From Pararhodobacter aggregans (GTDB taxonomy: Bacteria; Pseudomonadota; Alphaproteobacteria; Rhodobacterales; Rhodobacteraceae), in assembly GCF_003075525.1 (NCBI RefSeq), contig NZ_QDDR01000009.1:62001-126000 (forward strand): a stretch of 64,000 bases of DNA, given 5' to 3'. The translations under genes were made by a program, and so were the position numbers. Shown here piece by piece: positions 42,359-49,531 of the stretch. Below the pieces are notes generated by a model. It was not told where the DNA came from and made no database searches. It worked only from the letters and a program-made list of their open reading frames with translations. Within the stretch, counting starts at the first letter, position 1; the number at the start of each line of letters is the position of its first letter.

Positions 42359-43384
42359 TCAGGCGCCCCAGACACGGCGCAGGAAGGCCAGCCAGTTGCC
42401 GTGGCAGAGCTTCTCGATCAGCGCGGCGCCGAAGCCCGCGCGCTCCATCGCGGCGATCAGGGCGGGCAGGTCGGCGCAGCTGGCCATCCCCTCGGGCAAG
42501 GGGGCGCCGTCGAAATCCGAGCCGAGGCCCACGTGATCCTCGCCCGCCCCCTCGATCATCGCCTCCAGCTGGCGCAGGCAATCGTCGAGCCGGGCGCGGC
42601 CGGTCTTCCAGCCCTCGGGCGACAGGAACACGGTGGCGTAGTTGAGCCCCGCCATGCCGCCCGTCGCGCCGATCGCGCGCAGCTGCGGCGCGGTCAGGTT
42701 GCGGGTCGCGGGGCAGAGATCCCAGGCGTTGGAATGGGTGGCGACCAGCGGCAGGCCCATGTCGCCGATCTCCCAGAAGCCCTTCATCGTCAGGTGGCTG
42801 GTGTCGACCACGATCCCAAGCTCGGCGCAGCGGGCGATCAGGCGGCGGCCGTCCGCGGTCAGGCCCGGGCCGGTGTCGCCGTCGCGGTCATAGCCGAAGG
42901 GCACGCCCTCGCCCCAGATCGTCGGCCGCGACCAGACGGGGCCCAGCGAGCGCAACCCCATCCCGTGCAGCGCGTCCAGCACCAGCAGTTCCGGGTCGAT
43001 GCATTCGGCACCTTCCAGATGCAGGACCGCGGCGATGTCGCCCGTTGCCATCGCCGCCTCGATCCCGGCCACATCGGTGCAGAGCCGGATCAGCCCCGCC
43101 GCCTGCAGGCGGCGGGCGATCCCGACCTCGGCCATCACCGATTGCAGCGCGGCGTTCTGCTCCATGGGGTTCGACAGCGGCATGGTGCCGCCCCGGAAGC
43201 CCCGGAAATCGAAGGCCCGGCGCGCCTGCGGCGAATAGAGCGCGAAAAGCCCGCCCGCGAAGCCCCCTGCCCTCGCGGCGGGGGCCGAGATATGCCCCTC
43301 GTCCCGCGCGAATCGCTGCACCGGGTCGCCGCCCGCGCACCACAGGCGGCTGAGCACATCGTTATGTCCGTCGAAAACCTGCAT
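42359..43384 (-). CDS. Membrane dipeptidase (peptidase M19 family)
   Basis: A 341-residue zinc dipeptidase-fold enzyme. The first metal ligands are the HxD of FDGHNDVL at residue 6. Further ligands are the Glu of HLEGAE near 122, His in [12 protein letters not shown] near 200 and His in VATHSNAW near 220; [11 protein letters not shown] near 289 is the C-terminal block. Members hydrolyse dipeptides and some D-amino-acid or beta-lactam-like bonds. There is no signal peptide, so it is cytoplasmic. It is divergent from the phosphorylase gene. Confidence 0.93.
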   Translation of the reverse strand: MQVFDGHNDVLSRLWCAGGDPVQRFARDEGHISAPAARAGGFAGGLFALYSPQARRAFDFRGFRGGTMPLSNPMEQNAALQSVMAEVGIARRLQAAGLIRLCTDVAGIEAAMATGDIAAVLHLEGAECIDPELLVLDALHGMGLRSLGPVWSRPTIWGEGVPFGYDRDGDTGPGLTADGRRLIARCAELGIVVDTSHLTMKGFWEIGDMGLPLVATHSNAWDLCPATRNLTAPQLRAIGATGGMAGLNYATVFLSPEGWKTGRARLDDCLRQLEAMIEGAGEDHVGLGSDFDGAPLPEGMASCADLPALIAAMERAGFGAALIEKLCHGNWLAFLRRVWGA

Positions 43385-43531
43385 GGTGCCTCCTTGGTCG
43401 GCCCGAGCCTAGGGGCTGGGGCGGGAAAGGAAAAGCGCCTCCTGTCAGGGCGGGCGCGCGACGCGACGGGACGCTTTTGCCGGCCCGGCGTTGCTGCTAG
43501 CGTCGGCGTTCATCAAGGACAGGAGTTGCCC

Positions 43532-44236
43532 ATGACCGTGCATATCGGCGCCAAAGCCGGAGACATCGCCCCGACCGTTCTGCTGCCGGGCGATCCCTAT
43601 CGCGCGCGCTGGGCGGCCGAGACGTTCCTGGAGAACCCGCGGCTGGTGAACGAGGTGCGCGGCATGCTGGGCTATACCGGCACCTGGCAGGGCCATCCGG
43701 TGACGATCCATGGCTCGGGCATGGGGATGCCGTCGATCTCGATCTACGCCAACGAGCTGATCCGCGACTATGGCGCGCAGACGCTGATCCGCGTGGGTTC
43801 GGCCGGGGCGATGCAGGAGCGGGTCAAGATCCGCGACGTGGTGCTGGCGCAGACGGCGACCACGCTGTCGACCCCCTCGCGCGGGATCTTCCGCGAGATC
43901 AACTTCGCCCCCTCGGCCGATTTCGGCCTGTTGGCGGCGGCGCATCGGGTGGCGACGGCCAAGGGCATCGCCACGCATGTCGGCAATATCTATTCCTCGG
44001 ACGTGTTCTATGACGAACGCCCCGACCTCAACGAGATCATGGCGCGCCACGGCGTGCTCTGCGTCGAGATGGAAGCGGCCGAGCTTTACAACCTCTGCGC
44101 CCGGCACGGGGTGCGGGGGCTGGCGGTGCTGACCATCTCGGACCATCTGATCACGCATGAGGCGCTGCCCGCCTCGGACCGGCAAAGCTCGTTCGGCGAG
44201 ATGATCGAGATCGCGCTCGGCGCGGCCTTTTCCTGA
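43532..44236 (+). CDS. deoD: Purine nucleoside phosphorylase, DeoD type
   Basis: A 234-residue hexameric [28 protein letters not shown] begins the protein, with the phosphate-binding GDP and Arg; [10 protein letters not shown] near residue 87 and the nucleoside-site VEMEAAELY near 178 and SDHLITHE near 204 (catalytic Asp) are diagnostic. ATG at 43532 follows AGGAG; a much longer in-frame start is in the opposite dipeptidase gene. It splits purine nucleosides to base and ribose-1-phosphate for salvage. Confidence 0.96.
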   Translation: MTVHIGAKAGDIAPTVLLPGDPYRARWAAETFLENPRLVNEVRGMLGYTGTWQGHPVTIHGSGMGMPSISIYANELIRDYGAQTLIRVGSAGAMQERVKIRDVVLAQTATTLSTPSRGIFREINFAPSADFGLLAAAHRVATAKGIATHVGNIYSSDVFYDERPDLNEIMARHGVLCVEMEAAELYNLCARHGVRGLAVLTISDHLITHEALPASDRQSSFGEMIEIALGAAFS

Positions 44237-44247
44237 GACAGGGCGCG

Positions 44248-45087
44248 GTGAGCCCGGCCGCGATCCGTGAGGAACCTTTCGCCCCGGGCCCGCCCGGGGC
44301 CTTGTTGCGCGGGCTTCTGGCCCTGCCGCCCGAGCCCGCGCTGGTGGTCACGATCAACGGCGCGACCGGGGTGCCCGCGCGCTTCTACCAGCCCTTCGCC
44401 CGCTGGCTGGCGGCGGAACGCAACGCCGCCGTCCTGACCTGGGATTACCGGGACTTCGGCGGCTCGGGTGCGCCCTACCGCTCGACCGCCTGCATGACGG
44501 ATTGGGTGCTGCACGACCCGGTGACAATGCGCGAGGCGCTCAGGGCGCGGTTTCCGGGCCTGCCGCTCTGGCTGATCGGTCATTCGCTGGGCGGCATCGC
44601 GGCGGGGTTTCAGGACGACATCGGCGATCTGGCCCGGGTCATCACCGTCGCCGCCGGGCATGGCCATATCAGCGACCACCCGCCCGCGATGCGCATCCGG
44701 GCCTCGCTGCTGTGGTATCTGCTGGGGCCGGTGAGCACCGCCGCGCTGGGCTATCTGCCCGCGCGCTGGCTGGGGCTGGGGCTGGACCTGCCGAAGGGCG
44801 TCTTCTGGCAATGGCGGCGCTGGCTGCTGGACCGGGGCGGGCCGCCCGCCGACCCGTCGCTGGGCGGCCTCAGGCGGCCCGGGATCACCGGCCCGCTGAC
44901 CATGATCGCGTTGTCAGATGACACGATGCTGCCGCCCGCCTCGGTCGAGCGGATGCGGGCCTGGCACCCGGGGGCCGAGATCGACTATCGGCTGATCCGG
45001 CCGGGCGACGCGGGCCTTGCCGCCATCGGCCATATCCAGGCCTTCCACAGCCGCAACGCGGTGCTCTGGCCGCGGCTGATCGCCTAG
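44248..45087 (+). CDS. Alpha/beta hydrolase
   Basis: A 279-residue alpha/beta-hydrolase. The nucleophile elbow is GHSLGGIAAGF near residue 112 (Ser), and the preceding block reads TWDYRDFGGSG. Acid and His of the triad are probably in IALSDDTML near 228 and in GHIQAFHSR near 260. The start is GTG at 44248. This DUF-like group (YheT/COG4757-type) has unknown substrates. The 3' end overlaps the convergent LysR gene by four bases. Confidence 0.85.
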   Translation: MSPAAIREEPFAPGPPGALLRGLLALPPEPALVVTINGATGVPARFYQPFARWLAAERNAAVLTWDYRDFGGSGAPYRSTACMTDWVLHDPVTMREALRARFPGLPLWLIGHSLGGIAAGFQDDIGDLARVITVAAGHGHISDHPPAMRIRASLLWYLLGPVSTAALGYLPARWLGLGLDLPKGVFWQWRRWLLDRGGPPADPSLGGLRRPGITGPLTMIALSDDTMLPPASVERMRAWHPGAEIDYRLIRPGDAGLAAIGHIQAFHSRNAVLWPRLIA

Positions 45088-45917
45088 CCCAGCGCCGCCA
45101 GCACCTGCGCGGGGGCCGAGTCCGGCGCCAGATCCCTGAGCGGCCACAGCATCAGCGACAGACCACTGGGCGCGGCGATGCCATAGGGATCGCTGAGCCG
45201 CCCCTGTGCCAGCGCCGCCTCGGCCAGGGGGCGGGCGATGACTAGCAGCCCGGCGCCATTCGCCGCCTCCTCCAGCGCCAGCGCCGCCGAGCCATGCACC
45301 GGCCCGCGCGGGCGGAAGGCGGGAATGCCCGCCGCCTCGGCCCAGAGCGTCCAGTCACCCGCGGGTCCGGCCAGTCTGAGGGTCAGGACCGGGTCCAACC
45401 TGGCGAGCGGGGGCGCGGCGTCGGGGGCGGAAACGGCGATCAGCGGCGCCTCTGGTCCCGCGCCCGGCAGCAGGAAAAGACCCAGATCGGCCAGCCCTCG
45501 CGCCGCCTCGGGAGTCTCGACCGGGACCGGCACCACCTGAAAGCCCGCGCGGCGCAGCCGGGGCAGGCGGGGCGAGAGCCAGAGCTGCGCCAGATCGGCG
45601 GTCGTCGCGATCCGCACCAGACCCGGCGCGGCCTCGCCTTCCAGCCGCTGCACGGCCGCATCCAGCTGGCGGAAGGCGCGGGTGAAATCGGGCAGCACCC
45701 GGGCGCCGAGATCGGTCAGCGCGACGCCCCGCGGATGACGCTCGAACAAAGCGGCGCCCAGCGATTGTTCCAGGGTTTTCAGATGGGCGGTGACAGCGGC
45801 AGGGGTGACCCCCAGCTCGCGGGCGGCAGGAGTAAAACCGCCCAGCCTCCCGGCGGCTTCGAAGGCGCGCAACGCTGTGAGCGGCGGCAGTTTCGGGCGC
45901 GGGGGCTGGGCGGCCAT
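45084..45917 (-). CDS. LysR family transcriptional regulator (GcvA-like)
   Basis: A 277-residue LTTR. The HTH is PLTALRAFEAAGRLGGFTPAARELGVTPAAVTAHLKTLEQSLG (split over residues 12-55), and the effector domain follows from about 90. The close match to GcvA-type starts (PLTALRAFEAAGRL) suggests that subgroup. Its own upstream region has three CTAAG/CTTAG half-sites. Its regulated genes are not evident; the SDR upstream is the nearest candidate. Confidence 0.9.
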   Translation of the reverse strand: MAAQPPRPKLPPLTALRAFEAAGRLGGFTPAARELGVTPAAVTAHLKTLEQSLGAALFERHPRGVALTDLGARVLPDFTRAFRQLDAAVQRLEGEAAPGLVRIATTADLAQLWLSPRLPRLRRAGFQVVPVPVETPEAARGLADLGLFLLPGAGPEAPLIAVSAPDAAPPLARLDPVLTLRLAGPAGDWTLWAEAAGIPAFRPRGPVHGSAALALEEAANGAGLLVIARPLAEAALAQGRLSDPYGIAAPSGLSLMLWPLRDLAPDSAPAQVLAALG

Positions 45918-45936
45918 TTGCTTGATATTTTCTTGC

Positions 45937-45966
45937 CTAAGTTTTTCTTAGCCTAATATAACTAAG
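45937..45966. promoter_or_regulatory. Cluster of CTAAG half-sites in the LysR promoter
   Basis: CTAAG (45937-45941), CTTAG (45947-45951) and CTAAG (45962-45966) lie in an unusually A/T-rich 50-base stretch right upstream of the LysR ATG. The first two form a perfect inverted repeat with a TTTTT spacer, the second and third another with a 10-base spacer. This looks like an autoregulatory operator; the regulator is inferred from position. Confidence 0.5.
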
Positions 45967-46006
45967 CCTTGCAAGCGAAATGTATCGGGAAAGCCCTTTC
46001 GGGCAA

Positions 46007-46032
46007 GAAAAAACCCGCGCCGGGGCGCGGGT
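46007..46032 (-). terminator. Intrinsic terminator after the SDR gene
   Basis: On the minus strand ACCCGCGC-CCCG-GCGCGGGT forms an 8-base-pair GC-rich stem followed by a run of six T residues. It lies about 20 bases downstream of the SDR stop codon and separates that gene from the LysR promoter. Confidence 0.85.
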
Positions 46033-46054
46033 CGGTGTCGGCGAGATCAGGGAC

Positions 46055-46726
46055 TCACCAGGGGATCGGCTGGCGGCTGCGGAAAAAGCCGCCGGTCGGC
46101 CCGTCATCGGGCAGAAGCGCCAGCCAGACCGGGGTATCGGCGCCCTCCTCGGGGCTGAGCGGGGCCTCGGGCCCGCCCATCGCCGTCGCCACCCAGCCCG
46201 GGCAGCAGGCGTTGATCTTGACGCCCTCGGGCAGATCGCGGGGCAGCGCCCGGGTCAGCGCGTTCAGCGCCGCCTTGGCCACGCCGTAAGCGCCCGGGCC
46301 CTCCAGCCCCTCGGCATGCGCGCCCCAGCCCGAGGACAGGTTGACGATCCGCCCCCAGCCGGTTTCCCGCCAATGCGGCGCGTTGAGGCGGATCAGGTCC
46401 AGGGGTGCCTGAACCATCACCTCCATCGCCGTGTCGAACTCCGAGTCAGGCGACAGCAGGGAATGGTGGCCGAGGATCCCGGCATTGTTGACCAGGATGT
46501 CGAAGCCCCCCGCGGCGGTGACGGCCGCGAAATAGCTTTCGGGATCCTGCAGGTCGATGCGGGCGAAGCGGGCGCCCAGCGCCGCGGCGGCGCGCTGACC
46601 CTCTTCGGGGTCACGGGCGCCGAGGGTGACGCGGCAGCCGCGGGCGATGAGCCCGGCGGCGATGGCATGGCCGATGCCGCGATTGGCGCCGGTGACGAGT
46701 GCGGTGGGGTGCAGGGGACGGGTCAT
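46055..46726 (-). CDS. Short-chain dehydrogenase/reductase
   Basis: A 223-residue classical SDR. Cofactor motif TGANRGIG at residues 13-20, structural NNAG near 80, and the catalytic Ser-Tyr-Lys as LSSGWG near 127 and YGVAK near 143-147 (Y-x-x-x-K). The acidic or basic residue after the second strand suggests NADP(H), with ARDPEE following. The C terminus after PGWVATAMGG is short. The substrate is unknown. A terminator follows on the minus strand. Confidence 0.9.
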   Translation of the reverse strand: MTRPLHPTALVTGANRGIGHAIAAGLIARGCRVTLGARDPEEGQRAAAALGARFARIDLQDPESYFAAVTAAGGFDILVNNAGILGHHSLLSPDSEFDTAMEVMVQAPLDLIRLNAPHWRETGWGRIVNLSSGWGAHAEGLEGPGAYGVAKAALNALTRALPRDLPEGVKINACCPGWVATAMGGPEAPLSPEEGADTPVWLALLPDDGPTGGFFRSRQPIPW

Positions 46727-46771
46727 GGACCGAACCTAGGCCCGGGCGCGACCGGGGGGAAGGGGGCCGGA

Positions 46772-46800
46772 TGGTGCGTGCGAGCACGCACCCTACGGGG
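46772..46800 (-). repeat. GTAGGGTG-type hairpin repeat after the beta-lactamase gene
   Basis: Read on the minus strand the element is CCGTAGGGTGCGTG-CTCG-CACGCACC. It begins directly at the stop of the class D beta-lactamase gene. The GTAGGG lead and the G-rich palindrome match the element at 48924-48967, which follows the opposite-facing S41-like gene. This resembles REP-type repeats seen in many proteobacteria. Confidence 0.7.
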
Positions 46801-47685
46801 TCAGAGCCCCGCCCGGGCGGTGATCCCCGGCCAGTCGGCGAAAAGCTGGTCGCGGCTGCGCAGCCCGGGCGAACCCGGGTGGCGTTCCTCATCCTGCGCC
46901 AGCCGCACGACGATCACCCGCCGTCCGTCCCGTTCCGCCCAGCCCGCGTACCAGCCCCAGCCCCGCGCATAGTTGAAACTGCGGTCGGTGCGGCGGGGAT
47001 AGGCGCCGCCGGTCTTGCCGTGAAAACGCCAGCCCGAGACCTCGTGCCCGGTGGCGAGGCCTTCGGCAAAGGCCATGGAGGCGGGCGACACCGGCAGGGT
47101 CCGGGTCAGCAGCCGGTGCAGGAACTCGGCCTGTTCCCGCCCGCTGATCGTCAGGGACGAGGCGATCCAGGACCGTTCCAGCCCGTTGCCGAACCCCGGA
47201 TCGCCCGTGACATCGGCATTGCCATAGCCCAGCGCCCGCACCGCATTGGCGAAGCGCTCCGCCCCCAGCGCCCGGGTCAGCCGCTGGGAATACCAGACCA
47301 CGGAATCGCGCATCCAGTCATGCGGCGAGACGGCACCGCGCCAGCTGTCGCCCCCCCAATCGGGATCGCCCGGCTGCCACATCATCACCGGATGCTCGGC
47401 ATCCTCCAGCAGGCCCGCGTCATGGCCGATCACCGCCAGCGCCAGCTTGAAGGTCGAGGCAGGGGTGACACGGCGGTCGCAATCGCCCTCCTCCAGCAGG
47501 ATCGTGCCGGTTTCCGCATCCGCGACCAGCAGGCAGATCAGCTCGGCCCGGGCGGGCGCGGGCAGCAGGAACAGCAGGCAGAGGCCGAAGGCCACGACGG
47601 GGTTTGCCGGACGGACGCCAGACCAGACGCGGGACAAGACCCCCGATCTGGACTTCGACGCGCCTCCCTGCGCATCATGGCTCAT
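46801..47685 (-). CDS. Class D (OXA-type) beta-lactamase
   Basis: Up to 294 residues with a hydrophobic signal ending LLPAPARA (about residue 47). All class D landmarks are visible: STFK at 77-80 (Ser77 nucleophile, Lys80), SVV at 128-130, YGN at 154-156 and KTG at 224-226, followed by a Trp-rich GWGWYAGW. It hydrolyses beta-lactam rings in the periplasm; chromosomal OXA-like genes are often intrinsic. The ATG at 47685 overlaps the start codon of the opposite gene within one CATG, so a TTG at 47637 just before the signal may be the true start. Confidence 0.9.
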   Translation of the reverse strand: MSHDAQGGASKSRSGVLSRVWSGVRPANPVVAFGLCLLFLLPAPARAELICLLVADAETGTILLEEGDCDRRVTPASTFKLALAVIGHDAGLLEDAEHPVMMWQPGDPDWGGDSWRGAVSPHDWMRDSVVWYSQRLTRALGAERFANAVRALGYGNADVTGDPGFGNGLERSWIASSLTISGREQAEFLHRLLTRTLPVSPASMAFAEGLATGHEVSGWRFHGKTGGAYPRRTDRSFNYARGWGWYAGWAERDGRRVIVVRLAQDEERHPGSPGLRSRDQLFADWPGITARAGL

Positions 47686-48859
47686 GTCCCTGACCCAAGA
47701 CCTCGATCGAATTCTGGAAAGAATCCTGCCCATCGATCCCAGCTTCCGGCGGATCGACCCGGCCATGATCGACCGCTGCCTTCGAGAGGCGCGACACGCC
47801 GCGCTGGAGGGCTCGAAGGACGCGTTTCTGCTCTCCGCGATGCGCCTGCTCGCGCTTCCCGGCAACGGCCACACACGGCTGATCCCGAACGATTCCATCT
47901 CGGTCCTCCCGTTGAGATTGGTGAGTATCGGGGCGACGGTGCAGGTAACGGCCTCGGCGCTGGCAACACCCGCGCCCAAAGGCGAGCTGATCGCCGTCAA
48001 CGGCACGCCCCTGGCCCGGATTGACGCCGCCGCCGATAAGTACCTGGCGGGGACGCGCCAGAGGAAACGGGTCATCGGCTCACTTCTCCTCGTCTGGCCC
48101 CATGCCTTGGCTCACCTCGGGTTTTCGTCAGACCCGGACAGGACCGTGTATCGCGTGAAAGACGCGAACGGGCAAATAACCGATCTGGCATTGGAGAACG
48201 AACGGATTGTTCCGGCCTCGCTGCTCTATCCCAGAAACGAGCATGGCAAGGCGGACCCGGCCTGGAAACCGGAGGCTTTCGTAGCGGTCGGGGATTGGCC
48301 GGGGCTCGGGCTGTCACTCGCCCTGCCCAGTTTCTTCGACCCCGGCGAAAGGGCGCTGTCGGACGCCATCGCTGGCGCCGCGGCGCATCTGCGGAGCTGC
48401 CCGGACCGGAATCTCGTGCTCGACCTGCGCGGAAACACCGGCGGCAACTTCTCCAGATCGCTGCCCCTGATCGACGCCATCTGTGACAGCGGCCGCGGCC
48501 GCGTGGCGGTGCTGGTCGACAAGTTCACCTTTTCCGCGGCGATCGTGTTTGTCGCCATCCTCAGGCATCGCCTGGGCCGCAGGCTGATCCTCATCGGCGA
48601 GGAGATGGGCGACGGTCTGGTGTTCTTTGCCGAGGGCGGGCTGCTCGAGCTGCCATCCAGCGGGGCGGTCGTGCGCTACTCGACAGCCTTTCACGACTGG
48701 GAGACGGGGACACCCGACGACACCACCCCGGCCGAGATCGCGCGGCATCTGGTCCCGGCGAGCAAGCTGGCGCCGGATCGGGAATGGGTCGAGGGACCCG
48801 CTGCCGAGACGGCACCAGGTGCGGTCTATCAACAGGTTCTGCAGAGCCTGGACGGTTAG
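47684..48859 (+). CDS. S41 peptidase-like (Tsp/CtpA-fold) protein
   Basis: About 391 residues. The C-terminal half resembles the S41 catalytic domain: LVLDLRGNTGGNFSRSL near residue 240 (substrate loop) and VDKFTFSAAIVF near 270, where S41 proteins keep the nucleophile Ser in T-x-S-A-A. There is no PDZ domain or signal peptide, and the catalytic Lys is not placed with confidence, so activity is uncertain. G+C seems lower than in neighbours. Its ATG overlaps the divergent beta-lactamase ATG. A GTAGGGTG hairpin follows its end. Confidence 0.72.
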   Translation: MSLTQDLDRILERILPIDPSFRRIDPAMIDRCLREARHAALEGSKDAFLLSAMRLLALPGNGHTRLIPNDSISVLPLRLVSIGATVQVTASALATPAPKGELIAVNGTPLARIDAAADKYLAGTRQRKRVIGSLLLVWPHALAHLGFSSDPDRTVYRVKDANGQITDLALENERIVPASLLYPRNEHGKADPAWKPEAFVAVGDWPGLGLSLALPSFFDPGERALSDAIAGAAAHLRSCPDRNLVLDLRGNTGGNFSRSLPLIDAICDSGRGRVAVLVDKFTFSAAIVFVAILRHRLGRRLILIGEEMGDGLVFFAEGGLLELPSSGAVVRYSTAFHDWETGTPDDTTPAEIARHLVPASKLAPDREWVEGPAAETAPGAVYQQVLQSLDG

Positions 48860-48923
48860 GCGACCACCGGGTTCGCCCCCCGAACCATGCCTGACGTCGC
48901 CCACCGGCCAGAGGCAGGGCGCC

Positions 48924-48967
48924 GTAGGGTGGGCGGTTCCGCGCCTTTCGGCGCGGGTTCGCCCACC
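48924..48967 (+). repeat. GTAGGGTG-type hairpin repeat after the S41-like gene
   Basis: Sequence GTAGGGTGGGC opens the element; the outer arms GGTGGGC (48928-48934) and GCCCACC (48961-48967) pair, and inside them CCGCGCC-TTTC-GGCGCGG (48939-48956) forms a second perfect stem. It is oriented away from its gene as is the element at 46772, so the two bracket the divergent beta-lactamase/S41-like pair. Confidence 0.7.
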
Positions 48968-48973
48968 TTCCGG

Positions 48974-49531
48974 TCAGCGGTAGAGCCCGACCTCGCCACC
49001 GGGCTGCGCCACGGTGGCCAGCCCTTCCCAGACATAGCCCGCGACCGAGCGGAAGCAGATCAGCGACCAGTCGCTGTCCGAGACCCGCCAGAGCGCCGCC
49101 GCCACCTGCGCCGCGCGCGAGCGGCGGACCGAACCCACCGGGAAATCGGCGAAATCGACCGGCATCAGCTTGGCCAGCACGTCCCGCGCCTGCGCGCCCG
49201 AGACGCGGATCATCGCCCGCGCGTCGGACACCACGGCCACCGTGGCGAAGGCATCGCCCAACGCCGCGGTCAGCGCCGCGGCGGCAGCCGTGGCCTCGGC
49301 ATAGGGCAGGATGACCAGCAACTCGTCGGGCGACATCCAGAGGACCTGCCCCTTCTCGCCCGTCACCACCTGCCGCAGGCCCGGCAGGCCGAGGCCCAGC
49401 ACCGATTGCAGCGCCCCGCCCAGCAGGGACAGCTCGCCGCGCAGCGTGATCATCCCCGTGGCCCCGGCATCCGCCAGTTCGACCAGACCCGAGGCGCGCG
49501 CCCCGGCCAATGCGCTCACCGCCTCAGACAT
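48974..49531 (-). CDS. soxG: Sarcosine oxidase gamma subunit
   Basis: A 185-residue subunit of heterotetrameric sarcosine oxidase. The GcvT-like fold is visible: MITLRGELSLLGGALQSVLGL, QVLWMSPDELLVILP, SDARAMIRVSGAQARDVLAKLMPVDF and RSVAGYVWEGL. ATG at 49531 overlaps the soxA stop by eight bases; an upstream in-frame start (49570) would lie inside soxA. It ends the sox unit. SoxG is structural and is needed for a stable alpha-beta-gamma-delta complex. Confidence 0.93.
   Translation of the reverse strand: MSEAVSALAGARASGLVELADAGATGMITLRGELSLLGGALQSVLGLGLPGLRQVVTGEKGQVLWMSPDELLVILPYAEATAAAAALTAALGDAFATVAVVSDARAMIRVSGAQARDVLAKLMPVDFADFPVGSVRRSRAAQVAAALWRVSDSDWSLICFRSVAGYVWEGLATVAQPGGEVGLYR

Noticed and set aside
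46801-48075. A 424-residue start of the beta-lactamase at 48075
   Set aside because: The extra 130 residues lie antisense in the S41-like gene and precede the signal peptide, so they cannot be part of the exported enzyme.
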